A stretch of 64,000 nt of DNA from Actinophytocola sp050699935 (GCF_050699935.1 NZ_JBOHGB010000007.1:1-64000); one strand, 5' to 3'. Positions 8,133 to 16,931 are shown, numbered from the stretch's first letter. Numbers and translations are program-made. Notes: generated by a model not told the origin, from the letters alone.

Positions 8133-9335
8133 TCACAGCACGCGTTCGAGCGCGCCGTTGTCGAGCGTCGAGGTGAGCAGGGTGACCAGGCCCGTCAGCA
8201 GCGGGCCGGACGACGTCGTCGCGACGTAGTGCGGTGAGTCGCCGCGCTCGATGTGGACATCGGCCGTATTCATCAGGTACGGCGAGTACAGGATCATCGC
8301 GTCGGGGGAAGCCAGATCCACCGCTATAGCGGCGAAACCGGGAAATGCGCGCGACTGGTACACGTGCAGGCCGTCGGTCACGCTGCTGTGGCGTTCCTTG
8401 AACCGTCCGAACGCGACAATCGAGGACCGGATCTTCTTCGGCAGGTTCTCGTTGCGGTAGCGAGAAAGCGTCGCGGTCGCCTCGCATGCCGGGTCGAGCA
8501 GGACGGCCCGGTAGGTGCCACCCCGGGCGAGGAAGTCGAGCACCGTCTCCCGGTAACGCGCCGGCCGCTCAGTGGTGGTCATCGCACGCGAGCACGTGCG
8601 CAAGGCGGTGCCCAGGTCGACTACGTCCGCGCGCGCCGCCCGCACGAGCCGGGCCTTCTCCGCATGGCTTGGGCGCTGGGGCTGCGCGAAGATCGGGGTA
8701 CTCCCGGCCAGACCGACCTTCGCCAGCCACGCGCGGCGGGCGTCCTGGGCGGAACCGCTCGGGGTCATCAGGTAGACCTTGCTGCCCTCGTAGTCACCGA
8801 CCAGCTCGAACGCGTCCGCGTGTGGGCCGGCCACCTGGTGCACCGCCTCGGAGATCGTCAGGCAGTCCGGCGGGGTCAGCTCCTCCAGGTGCGCGGCGAG
8901 GTTGATCACCGGCGAGTGGATGGCACCCGTGCGCCCGTCGTCGGCGTTGCGGATCGTGCCCTTGTGGACGGCGACTCGCAGGCGCAGCTCTCCCTTCAGC
9001 TCGGTTCGGTCCAGGCCGGCGCGGACCTGGCGCAGGTCCACCAGCAGGATGTCGCATGCCGCGGTCAGCGCGACATCGCGGGCCACGCTCTCGTTCTCGT
9101 CGTGGACCGCGAAGATCCCGCCGTCGCCGCGCCAGGACCACAGCTCGGCGCGCGTGCAGCACCGCTGAGCCGCGGCCTTGCGTACCCGCGCCACGGCCCG
9201 TTCGCGCAGCAGGTCGAACGCGTGCGCCGCGCGGTCGAGAGGGTTGTGCCGCACGATGCTCGAGTACCCGGACGCATCGACCACGATCAAGTAGACGTTG
9301 TCGTACGTGTACCCCGGTTGGAACCCGTCGGCCAT
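8133..9335 (-). CDS. Class III nucleotide cyclase with C-terminal ligand-like domain
   Basis: A 400-residue protein. Residues about 12-210 resemble class III nucleotidyl cyclases. Metal-binding Asp20 is in VVDASGYSSIV and Asp71 in WRGDGGIFAV; RVAVHKG precedes VINLAAHLEEL, where Asn145 is kept but the usual Arg four residues on is His149. The C-terminal 170 residues (LDFLARGGTYRAVLLDP, later MILYSPYLMNTADV) look like a PLD-like/DUF5919-type domain. No membrane helix is present. Start chosen at ATG 9335 behind GGGGG; ATG 9407 is an alternative adding 24 residues. Pycsar-type pyrimidine cyclases belong to the same superfamily, so an immune signalling role is plausible. The cyclised nucleotide cannot be told from sequence. 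Confidence 0.7.
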   Translation of the reverse strand: MADGFQPGYTYDNVYLIVVDASGYSSIVRHNPLDRAAHAFDLLRERAVARVRKAAAQRCCTRAELWSWRGDGGIFAVHDENESVARDVALTAACDILLVDLRQVRAGLDRTELKGELRLRVAVHKGTIRNADDGRTGAIHSPVINLAAHLEELTPPDCLTISEAVHQVAGPHADAFELVGDYEGSKVYLMTPSGSAQDARRAWLAKVGLAGSTPIFAQPQRPSHAEKARLVRAARADVVDLGTALRTCSRAMTTTERPARYRETVLDFLARGGTYRAVLLDPACEATATLSRYRNENLPKKIRSSIVAFGRFKERHSSVTDGLHVYQSRAFPGFAAIAVDLASPDAMILYSPYLMNTADVHIERGDSPHYVATTSSGPLLTGLVTLLTSTLDNGALERVL

Positions 9336-9564
9336 CGGCGCCCCCAGCGAGGTCGGTTGCCTCCAGGATCGCACCACGTCCCCGAGCCAGCGACCGCCTG
9401 GTGTCATTGATGTGCGCTCGGCACGGCCTTACCTCGCGGTGCGGCGCGAACCCCGGCCACCGTCCAAGGCTCGGCGATCAGGTTCCCGACAGCACTCGTT
9501 GCCTTCGTGGTCTTGTCAGTCGGTCCACGTCAGGCCGGGCACCGAACATGTCGGCGCGGGGGCG

Positions 9565-11517
9565 TCAGTGGCGGGACCGGCGGCTGTGCAGGTAGTTACC
9601 GACCACCGCGGCGCCCAGGCCGTCCAGGTCGGGGTTCACCACGCTCCCGCCGCTGCGCCGGGCGATCAGGTCGACGAACCGGGCCAGGCTCGGGTCCTCG
9701 CCCAGCATGAACACCGTGACCGACGCGCCCAGCTTCGCCAGCGCGTCCACCTCCGCCACGGTCTTGCGCAGCGTGGCCGGCAGCGGCGGGTAGTCGAACA
9801 CCGCCTCGCCGTCGCGCTCCAGGTGGGCCGTCGGCTCGCCGTCGGTCACGACCAGCACCACCGGCTGCGCGTCCGCGTTCCTGCGCAGGTGGCGGCCGGC
9901 CAGCAGCAACGCGTGGTGCAGGTTCGTACCCTGCTCCCACACCCCCTCCAGGCTCACGAGCTCGGCCAGGTCCACCGACCGCGCGTGCCGACCGAACGTG
10001 ATCAGCTGCAGCGCGTCGGTCCGGAACCGGGTGGTGATCAGCTGGTGCAGCGCGAGCGCCGTCCGCTTCATCGGCACCCAGCGGCCGTCCTGCACCATCG
10101 ACCACGACGTGTCCACGCACAGCGCCACCGCGGCCCGGGCCCGCTGCTCGGTCTCCACGACCTCGACGTCCACCACGTCCAGCGACACCGGGCCACCCGT
10201 CGAGGCCGTGCGCAGCACCGCGTTACGCACGGTCCGCGAGGTGTCCCACGGCTCGGTGTCGCCGAACTGCCAGGGCCGGGTCGACCCCGTGGGCTCACCC
10301 GCGGCGCCCGCGTCCCGGGAGTCCCTCCGGCCCTGCCGGCGCGAGGCGCTGAGCACGTCGCGCAGGGCCGTCTGCCCCAGCCGGCGCAACGCCTTGGGCG
10401 AGAGGCGCAGCGAGCCGTCCGGTGCCCGCTCGAGCAACCCCTGCTCGCGCAGCTCCCGCTCCAGCTCGGCCAGCCGCCGCGCGTCGACCCCGGCGTCCTC
10501 GTCGAGCTGACGCTCCAGCGCCTCGACGTCGATATCCTCCAGCCGCGCGCCCGGGTAGGACTGCGCGAGCTGCTCGGCCAGCGCGTCGATCTCCGCCAGG
10601 TCGGCCATCGCCTGCGCGCCCTCACCCAGGCCGAGCGGTTGGTCGCCGCGGAAGCGGGCCGACCCGGTCCAGTCCTCCCCCGGCCGCAGCGCTCGCAGAT
10701 TCGCGTCCAGCGACGCGACCTGCTCGACCAGCCGCGGGTCGCCGAACGCGCCGGCCATCAGCTCCGCCAGCTCCTCGCGCTGCTCGGCCGACATCGAGTT
10801 CAGCATCCGCTGCGCCGCGGCGGACCGCTGCGCCAGCGCGTCGATCAGCTCTTCGGTGTTGCGCGGGTTCTCCGGGAAGAACTCTCCGTGCTTGCGCATG
10901 AAGTCCCGGAACTGCTCGGTCGTGTCCTCGCCGCGCAGGTGGGACAGCAGCAGGTCGTTCAGGTCCGCCATCATCCGGCGGATCCGCTCGGTGTCCTCCG
11001 GCCGCATGTTCTGCAGCGCCTGCTTCATGCCCTGGAAGCGGGACTCCATCAGCTCCTGGCCCAGCAGGTCCTGGATCTTCCGGTACGACTCGCGCGCCTC
11101 GTCGGACCGCCAGTCGTACGCGGACAGCTCGCGCACCGCCGCCGCGGTCCCGGACGGCAGCGCGTCCAGCTGCGCCTCGCGGAACCGGGCGTCGTCGGAC
11201 GGGTCGGGGAACAGCGCGGTCTTCTCGGCCCGCAGCGCCTCGTCCAGCAGCTCACGCACCTGCCGCAGCGTGCCGTCGAGGTTGTGCCGACGCTGGATCC
11301 GCGAGCGGCGTTCCCAAAGCCGCCGGGTCAGCTCGTCCAGACCGGAAGTGCCGCGGGTGCCGCGCCGCAACAGCTCCTCCAGCGCCGAACGCGGCGAGCG
11401 GCCGTCCATGACGTCCTGACCGATCGCGTCCAGCGCGTCCCGCAGGTCCACCGGCGGTGCCAGCGGGTCGGGCCCGTCGTGCCACGGACCGTAGTTGAAG
11501 CGGTCCGACGAGGTCAC
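9565..11517 (-). CDS. VWA-domain protein paired with MoxR-type ATPase
   Basis: A 650-residue protein whose last 220 residues form a von Willebrand A domain with a MIDAS motif (DTSWSMV), then TFG, VTDGEPTAHLE and a closing HSRRSRH tail. The first 430 residues are helical and rich in Glu and Arg. It resembles the M. tuberculosis Rv0959-type partner of a magnesium-chelatase-like ATPase. The GTG start overlaps the upstream ATPase stop by four bases (GTGA), so the two are translationally coupled. Such pairs are thought to act as chaperone or metal-insertion machines, not in chlorophyll synthesis. Function here is inferred. Confidence 0.8.
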   Translation of the reverse strand: MTSSDRFNYGPWHDGPDPLAPPVDLRDALDAIGQDVMDGRSPRSALEELLRRGTRGTSGLDELTRRLWERRSRIQRRHNLDGTLRQVRELLDEALRAEKTALFPDPSDDARFREAQLDALPSGTAAAVRELSAYDWRSDEARESYRKIQDLLGQELMESRFQGMKQALQNMRPEDTERIRRMMADLNDLLLSHLRGEDTTEQFRDFMRKHGEFFPENPRNTEELIDALAQRSAAAQRMLNSMSAEQREELAELMAGAFGDPRLVEQVASLDANLRALRPGEDWTGSARFRGDQPLGLGEGAQAMADLAEIDALAEQLAQSYPGARLEDIDVEALERQLDEDAGVDARRLAELERELREQGLLERAPDGSLRLSPKALRRLGQTALRDVLSASRRQGRRDSRDAGAAGEPTGSTRPWQFGDTEPWDTSRTVRNAVLRTASTGGPVSLDVVDVEVVETEQRARAAVALCVDTSWSMVQDGRWVPMKRTALALHQLITTRFRTDALQLITFGRHARSVDLAELVSLEGVWEQGTNLHHALLLAGRHLRRNADAQPVVLVVTDGEPTAHLERDGEAVFDYPPLPATLRKTVAEVDALAKLGASVTVFMLGEDPSLARFVDLIARRSGGSVVNPDLDGLGAAVVGNYLHSRRSRH

Positions 11518-12926
11518 GGCCCGTACACCGTCATCCCACCGTTGTCCTCGGAGTCCTTGGCCAGCCGGCGCGCGAGGTACAGCGACTCCAGCGCGAGCTC
11601 GACCGCGGCGGCGATGCGGCCCGACGGGTCGTTCGGCCCGACGTCCAACCGCGCGGCGACCTCGTGCAGCACGGGCAGCTCCGGCAGCGCGCCGAGCACC
11701 TCCGCGCCCGGCACCCGCTCGCCGGTGGCGACCAGGTGCCCGTCGACCACTACGTCCACGAGGGGGCGCAGGTCGAGGCCGGCGAAGTGCGCCTTGGCGG
11801 TCTCGGCGACCGCCCGGCGCAGCAGGTGCGTCAGGTGCTCGGTCTCCCGGCCCTCCTCGCCCGACTCGAACTCGAGCTTGCCGCGCAGCACGCCCGGCAC
11901 GGCCTCCAGGTCGATCGGCCGGGCGATCGGCGGGTCCTCCCCCACCAGCGCCGAGCGGCGCAGCGCCGCCGCCGACACGGTCTCCGCGGCGGCCACGGCG
12001 AACCGGGCGGACACCCCGGAACGCTGGTCGATCGCCGACGAGTCACGCAGGTTGCGCACGAACCGCGCGAGCACCTCCAGCAGCGGGTCGCCCACCTCCG
12101 CGATCAGGTCGGCCTCCTGCTTGATCACATCGATCTCGGCGGCCACGGTCAGCGGGTAGTGCGTGCAGACCTCGGCGCCGAACCGGTCCTTGAGCGGGGT
12201 GATGATCCGCCCGCGGTTGGTGTAGTCCTCCGGGTTGGAGGTGGCCACGAGCAGCACGTCCAGCGGCAGCCGCAGCGTGTAGCCGCGGACCTGGATGTCC
12301 CGCTCCTCCATCACGTTCAGCAGCGCCACCTGGATCCGCTCGGCCAGGTCGGGCAGCTCGTTGATCGCCACGATGCCGCGGTGCGCGCGGGGTACGAGTC
12401 CGAAGTGGATGGTCTCGGGGTCGCCCAGCGTGCGACCGGCGGCCACCTTCACCGGGTCGACGTCGCCGATGAGATCGCCGACCGACGTGTCCGGCGTGGC
12501 GAGCTTCTCCGCGTACCGCTCCGAGCGGTGCCGCCAGGCCACCGGCAGGTCGTCGCCGAGCTCCACCGCGCGGCGGCGGGACTCCGGCGTGATCGGGTCG
12601 AGTGGGTGCTCGCCGAGCTCGGCGCCCGCGATCACGGGCGTCCACTCGTCGAGCAGGCCGGCGATCGTACGCAGCAGCCTGGTCTTGCCCTGCCCGCGCT
12701 CGCCGAGCAGGACCACGTCGTGCCCGGCCAGCAGTGCCCGCTCCAGCTGGGGCCGCACGGTCCGGTCGAAGCCGACGATGCCCGGCCACGGGTTGCGTCC
12801 CTCGCGCAGCGCGGCCAGCAGGTTCTCGCGAATCTCAGTCTTGACGCCGCGCGGGTGGTACCCGCCCGCGCGCAGCTCACCCGCGGTGCGCGGGAGGCCC
12901 TCTGGTGCCCTCGCCTCTCCTGTCAC
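11514..12926 (-). CDS. MoxR/BchI-type AAA+ ATPase
   Basis: A 470-residue AAA+ ATPase. Walker A is LLGERGQGKTRL near residue 75, the Walker B region is GIVAINELPDL near 165 and sensor 1 is VLLVATSNPEDYTNRG near 205. The C-terminal part is helical. GTG at 12926 begins VTGEARAPEG; the frame stays open six codons further to TTG at 12944, and neither start has a well-spaced Shine-Dalgarno sequence. Coupled to the downstream VWA gene, as in Rv0958-Rv0959-like pairs. Expected to be a cytoplasmic hexamer that remodels a target selected by the VWA partner. Confidence 0.8.
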   Translation of the reverse strand: MTGEARAPEGLPRTAGELRAGGYHPRGVKTEIRENLLAALREGRNPWPGIVGFDRTVRPQLERALLAGHDVVLLGERGQGKTRLLRTIAGLLDEWTPVIAGAELGEHPLDPITPESRRRAVELGDDLPVAWRHRSERYAEKLATPDTSVGDLIGDVDPVKVAAGRTLGDPETIHFGLVPRAHRGIVAINELPDLAERIQVALLNVMEERDIQVRGYTLRLPLDVLLVATSNPEDYTNRGRIITPLKDRFGAEVCTHYPLTVAAEIDVIKQEADLIAEVGDPLLEVLARFVRNLRDSSAIDQRSGVSARFAVAAAETVSAAALRRSALVGEDPPIARPIDLEAVPGVLRGKLEFESGEEGRETEHLTHLLRRAVAETAKAHFAGLDLRPLVDVVVDGHLVATGERVPGAEVLGALPELPVLHEVAARLDVGPNDPSGRIAAAVELALESLYLARRLAKDSEDNGGMTVYGP

Positions 12927-12978
12927 CTTCCCGACGCTACGCAACCCGCGCCGGGCGGTCGACGTGGAGTCGCTCCAG

Positions 12979-14202
12979 CTACCCGGCGTGCACCTGGTCG
13001 TCGTCGTGCCGCAGCTGTCGGCGGTCGTCGGCGAACCGGAGCACCTCCGCCGTGTTCAGCGCGATCAGCGCCCCGGCCAGCACGCCGAGGGTCGCGAGCG
13101 CCGGAATGTTCGCCACGAGCGGAACCACGGCCACGAGCACGCCGACCGTGACCAGACGGAAGATCTTCAGCTTGCGGTAGCACCGGTAGGAGAACGCGAC
13201 GAGCGCGAGCAGGTAGAGGGCGGTGCCGCCGTACATCGCCCACAGCGGCACGCCGTAGAGCGGGTCGGACAGCGTGTGGTGCTCGGTGTCGCCGACGTAC
13301 TCGAGCACCTTCTTCAGGCCCAGCGCCACCAGCACGATGCCGCCCATCATCGGCAGGTGCAGGTAGGTGAACGCGGTCCGGGCCATCGCCACGCGATGCT
13401 CGCCGCGGGAACGGGCCAGCGAGCGCTCGCCGAGCAGTGCCGAGGTGTCGAAGTACACCCACCACAGGCTCGCCGACACGGACAGGCCGAGCGTCGCCGC
13501 CACGATGATGGGCCAGGAGATCGGCAGCTCGGTGACGCCCATGCCGATGGCCACGATCGACTCGCCGAGCGCGACGATCACGATCAGCCCATGCCGCTCC
13601 GCGAAGTGGCTCGCCGAGTTCAGCCGCCAGCCCCGCGAGCCGATGATCAGCGTGCCGCCGTAGTCGGCCACGATCGCGGCGACCCACAGCAGCAGCTGCG
13701 CGTCACCGGAGGTGTCCGCGGCGAGCAGCAGGAACGCGGTGCCGCCGACCATCGTGGGCGCGAACCTCGCGACCTGCCGGTGCAGCCCGGCGTCGTCGCC
13801 GCTGATGATCCAGAACAGGACCAGGTGGGCCAACCGCAGCACGAGGTAGCCGATCGCGAACACGGTGGGGCCGGGCAGCCCGCCGGGAAGGTCCTCGAAG
13901 GACTCCGGAATGGCCAGTGCCAGCAGGAACATCGAGGCCATGGCGACCAGCATGGTGACCCGTGCCCAGCCCTCGTCTGCTTTGACCACATTGGACAGCC
14001 AGGAGTAGCCGACCCAGCACCACCACACGACCGCGATCAACAGCGCACCGCGCAGCAGACCGCGCCCGGTCACGTCCGCGGCCATCAGCGCGGTGACCTG
14101 GGTCAGTGCGAACACGAACACCAGGTCGAAGAAAAGCTCTAGGGTCGTGGCGGTGTTCGCTTCCCGTACCCGCTCGACCCGAACCCGTGCGGGATGTGTC
14201 AT
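12979..14202 (-). CDS. ltrA: Low temperature requirement protein A (LtrA) family membrane protein
   Basis: A 407-residue multipass protein of the LtrA family, with about ten hydrophobic segments. The family's N-terminal signature is seen as TTLELFFDLVFVFALTQVTALM, with SHFAERHGLIVIVALGESIVAIG later. The biochemical role of LtrA proteins is unknown; the name comes from a Listeria cold-growth phenotype. ATG at 14202 (MTHPARV) is preferred over the six-codon longer frame. It is divergent from the next gene with only about 50 bases between. Confidence 0.85.
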   Translation of the reverse strand: MTHPARVRVERVREANTATTLELFFDLVFVFALTQVTALMAADVTGRGLLRGALLIAVVWWCWVGYSWLSNVVKADEGWARVTMLVAMASMFLLALAIPESFEDLPGGLPGPTVFAIGYLVLRLAHLVLFWIISGDDAGLHRQVARFAPTMVGGTAFLLLAADTSGDAQLLLWVAAIVADYGGTLIIGSRGWRLNSASHFAERHGLIVIVALGESIVAIGMGVTELPISWPIIVAATLGLSVSASLWWVYFDTSALLGERSLARSRGEHRVAMARTAFTYLHLPMMGGIVLVALGLKKVLEYVGDTEHHTLSDPLYGVPLWAMYGGTALYLLALVAFSYRCYRKLKIFRLVTVGVLVAVVPLVANIPALATLGVLAGALIALNTAEVLRFADDRRQLRHDDDQVHAG

Positions 14203-14250
14203 GTGCCTAGTTTTGCCCACGAACGGCCTGGTGTGGAGGGTGACACGAGG

Positions 14251-14742
14251 ATGTCGGACGAGCAGCTCGAACTGCGGTGGGACCCTCGGCCCGGCGACTG
14301 GGGCGACGCGCTGCGCGCCGTCACGCCGCTCTACCGGTGGTCACCGTGGTTCGCCACGGCGCTCACGACGTTCGGTGCGGTGCTGGTGGTGCTCGGGACG
14401 CTCCCGGCCGGCATCTTCGGGATGGTCTTCGGGCTGATCATCGCGCTGCTGCCGGTGCTGGACGTGTACATCTCGTTCCGCCGCAACCCGGTGGCCGCCG
14501 CGACGGTGACCGCGACCGCCGACGAGTCCTCGATGCGGATGATGACCATCGACGGCACCGCGTACACGGATCTGCGCTGGTCGTCGCTGGCCGGATGGCT
14601 GGAGACCAACCGCAGCTTCGTGCTGCGCACCGGCGAGTCGACCTCGCTGTTCCCGGTGCCCAACCGCGCGTTCGGAGCCCAGGAGGAGCGCCGCCGCTTC
14701 CGCGAGCTGCTCGAACGCCAGGTGGGCCCCGAGCGACGTTGA
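14251..14742 (+). CDS. Small membrane protein with PH-like (YcxB) tail
   Basis: A 163-residue protein with two adjacent hydrophobic helices (ATALTTFGAVLVVLG and IFGMVFGLIIALLPVL). The cytoplasmic beta-rich tail (TDLRWSSLAGWLETNRSFVLR, FPVPNRAF) ends RFRELLERQVG. This order is typical of YcxB-like proteins of unknown function. ATG 14251 follows GGAGGG about eleven bases upstream. It lies 53 bases before the next gene on the same strand and may be co-transcribed. Confidence 0.7.
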   Translation: MSDEQLELRWDPRPGDWGDALRAVTPLYRWSPWFATALTTFGAVLVVLGTLPAGIFGMVFGLIIALLPVLDVYISFRRNPVAAATVTATADESSMRMMTIDGTAYTDLRWSSLAGWLETNRSFVLRTGESTSLFPVPNRAFGAQEERRRFRELLERQVGPERR

Positions 14743-14795
14743 TCAAACGGGGCCACCCCGAACGGGTGGCGGTCGTGATCGCGTAATCTGCGTCC

Positions 14796-15584
14796 GTGTC
14801 ATCCCCCAGCGTGACAATGGCGGTGTGGTCGTCGGCGTGGCTGAGCGGCGCCGCCGCCGCCGACGACGTGCTCGATGCCCTGCAAGACTGGGCCGAGCTG
14901 CACGAGGTCGTCGCCGTGGACGAGAACCTCGCGGCGTCCCTGGAGATTCCCGTGCGCGGCGAGCCAGGCGGCGTGCCGACCGTGTTGCTCGCCGCGTTGC
15001 GCCGGGCCGGCGTCGACGGCGGGCGGCTGGTGATGCCGGCGCCCGGTGACGTCCGCGGGCTCGGCGGCGCGAGCGCGTTCGCCACCGAGGCGGTACGGGC
15101 CGGCGAGGCGGTCGTGCTGAGCAACCTGGGCGTCGTGCCGGAGCGAGTCGCGGAGGGGATCGTCCGGTGGGCGGTCTTCGAGGTCGCCCAGGCCACCCCG
15201 CCGCCGAACGTGCCGCTGGGCGAGGCGGAGCACGAGCTGACCGGTGCCATGCGGGTGGCCGCGGGGATGCTCCTCGAGCTCGGGGTCGCCAAGCAGCGGA
15301 CCGGTGTGCGAGAGGAGCTGCAGGCCAGGGTCGCCGAGCGGACGAAGGCGCGCTGGCCGGCCGGCATGCCGCAGCGGGCCCTGCGGGTACTGCAGCGGGC
15401 AGCCGAGGTGTCGGCGATCCTGGGGCTGGCGATGGAGGACGAGCCGGGTGGCGCACTGTCCGCGTCCGCGGCGCTGAAGCGTGCCGAGGCGCTGCGCCCG
15501 CTGTTCTCGGCAGTGCGCACGGCCAGGTGCGCGGCGGTGGCCGACGCGGTGCGCGCCCTCTCCGACCACGCGGGACGCCTTTAA
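14796..15584 (+). CDS. Conserved actinobacterial hypothetical protein (262 aa)
   Basis: A 262-residue soluble protein starting at GTG. The N-terminal part is alpha/beta (MAVWSSAWLSGAAAADDVLDAL, VVAVDENLAASLE, AGEAVVLSNLGVV). The C-terminal half is Ala- and Arg-rich helical. No catalytic motif or known domain was recognised. Codon use and length support a real gene. No function is proposed. Confidence 0.65.
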   Translation: MSSPSVTMAVWSSAWLSGAAAADDVLDALQDWAELHEVVAVDENLAASLEIPVRGEPGGVPTVLLAALRRAGVDGGRLVMPAPGDVRGLGGASAFATEAVRAGEAVVLSNLGVVPERVAEGIVRWAVFEVAQATPPPNVPLGEAEHELTGAMRVAAGMLLELGVAKQRTGVREELQARVAERTKARWPAGMPQRALRVLQRAAEVSAILGLAMEDEPGGALSASAALKRAEALRPLFSAVRTARCAAVADAVRALSDHAGRL

Positions 15585-15607
15585 CGCCTGTTTCGTGGAT
15601 CATCGTG

Positions 15608-15638
15608 TGAGGTCTTGGTCCGACCAAACGTAACCTCA
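15608..15638. repeat. Two-step hairpin after the 262-residue gene
   Basis: TGAGGT (15608-15613) pairs with ACCTCA (15633-15638), and inside it TTGGT (15615-15619) pairs with ACCAA (15623-15627) around CCG. No T-run follows on either strand, so it is more likely an operator or mRNA structure in the leader of the gene at 15732 than an intrinsic terminator. Confidence 0.45.
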
Positions 15639-15731
15639 GGGGACCGTGACGGCACTCAGCCACAATCAACCGCACGTCCGCACTGTTCCCTGGAACGCCA
15701 CCAACACTTTGAATTCCGGGGAGGCGGGCTA

Positions 15732-16310
15732 GTGCTGATCGAGAAGCGACTGCACGCCGGGATCCGCGACGGGTCGATCACCGTGATGTTCCGGCGGTGG
15801 CGGCGCCGGCAGGTCACCGCCGGCAACGTGTACCGGACGCCGGCAGGCCGGATCGTCGTCGAGTCCGCGAACGAGGTGTCACCCACGCGGATCCGGCACG
15901 TGGACGCGCTGGCGGCCGGGTACCGCACGGTCGCCGAGGCGGTCGCCGACCTGCGTGGCGACGAGACCGACCCGGTGTACCTGCTGCGCCTGCGCTACGT
16001 CGACGAGCCCGACCCACGCGACGTCCTCGCGAACGACACCCATCTGTCCACTTCGGACATCGAGGAGATCACCCGCCGCCTCACCCGGCTGGACCGTGCC
16101 GCCGCGCACGGACCCTGGACCGAGGAGACACTCGACATCATCCGCCGCCGCCCCGCGGTCCGCGCCGGCGACCTCGCCACCGAGCTGGGCCGCGAGACGC
16201 TCCCATTCAAAGTGGACGTTCGCAAGCTCAAGAACCTCGGTCTGACCCTCAGCCTGGAGCGCGGCTACCGCCTCTCCCCACGCGGCGAGGCCTACCTACG
16301 CCTGCGTTGA
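15732..16310 (+). CDS. ASCH-like domain protein with winged-helix-like C terminus
   Basis: A 192-residue protein starting at GTG behind GGGGAGG. The first 105 residues fit an ASCH/PUA-like fold (IEKRLHAGIRDGSITVMFRRW, GNVYRTPAGRIVVESANEV, YLLRLRYVDEPDPRDVL), a fold associated with RNA or modified nucleotides. The last 80 residues look like a winged helix (TEETLDIIRRRPAVRAGDLATEL, then KLKNLGLTLSLERGYRLSPRGEAYL). An RNA-linked regulatory role is possible but inferred from fold only. Confidence 0.6.
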   Translation: MLIEKRLHAGIRDGSITVMFRRWRRRQVTAGNVYRTPAGRIVVESANEVSPTRIRHVDALAAGYRTVAEAVADLRGDETDPVYLLRLRYVDEPDPRDVLANDTHLSTSDIEEITRRLTRLDRAAAHGPWTEETLDIIRRRPAVRAGDLATELGRETLPFKVDVRKLKNLGLTLSLERGYRLSPRGEAYLRLR

Positions 16311-16349
16311 CCCCCGCCCGGGCCGGGTCAAATCGTGGGAGTGGCCGGT

Positions 16350-16640
16350 TCACTCGTTCTCGTCGCGACTGAGGCAGAAGGGATGCCCGGCCGAATCCAG
16401 CAACACGCGGACATGCTCCTGCGGTCGGTGGTCGGCGAGCGTGGCTCCGAGCGCAATGGCGTCGGCGACGGCGGAGTTCGAGGTCTCCTACCTGGAAATC
16501 GAAGCGCACCATGGTGCGCCGCCACCCCTCGGCCGGAGGCCACCCGGGCGGCACGTAGCCTTCCGCCTGCTGGGAGACGAGGTAGATCGACCCCTGGGGC
16601 GCCGCGACGATGGCGGTGCCAGGCTCTTGATGGCCTATCA
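16350..16640 (-). pseudogene. Decayed VOC/glyoxalase-like gene fragment
   Basis: Two reading frames on the minus strand together spell the C-terminal half of a VOC-family protein. GTAIVAAPQGSIYLVSQQAE through RRTMVRFDFQVGDLE lies in one frame. After a one-base shift near 16488, DAIALGATLADHRPQEHVRV and LLDSAGHPFCLSRDENE continue to a TGA at 16350-16352. The N-terminal metal-binding half is absent. It is a frameshifted, truncated remnant; a sequencing error alone would not explain the missing N terminus. Confidence 0.7.
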
Positions 16641-16705
16641 AGCTGCCGGCGTGTCGCCGAGTACTCGTTGATCACGTTGGTGTGATCATGCCCTGTCGTG
16701 CCGGG

Positions 16706-16860
16706 CCGATTGAATGGACCGTTCAATCGGCTGGGGGTCCCCCGAATTCAACGCTACGCGGCCGCACCGACGTGTCGGCTTCTCGGCGCGGGACTGTGGA
16801 CAAGTCGACCGATTGAACGGTCCATTCAATCGCCGGGGGTCCCCCCGATTTCAACGCTAC
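16706..16860. repeat. Twin palindromic repeat units
   Basis: Unit 1 (16706-16757) and unit 2 (16809-16860) each consist of a near-perfect palindrome of about 25 bp built on CGATTGAAYGG, then a GGGGGTCCCCC-type palindrome, then TCAACGCTAC. The second unit's long palindrome is essentially the reverse complement of the first, but the rest runs in the same direction. They lie between the VOC pseudogene and the end of hemH. TTGAACGGTCCATTCAA has the size and symmetry of a TetR-type operator. No T-run follows, so a terminator is unlikely. Confidence 0.75.
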
Positions 16861-16931
16861 CGGAAGGGACCGACAGTCTCGATGAGACAGCGGCAGGACG
16901 TAGCGGAGGCCGGCGAAGGTCGGTGGGCGGG

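Noticed and set aside
9565..12926. Magnesium chelatase for chlorophyll synthesis
   Set aside because: The ATPase/VWA pair resembles BchI/BchD only in fold; no other pigment gene is present, and such pairs are widespread in non-photosynthetic actinobacteria.
16706..16860. Miniature CRISPR array
   Set aside because: Only two units with inverted palindromes, a spacer of about 50 bases between them and no cas genes in the window.
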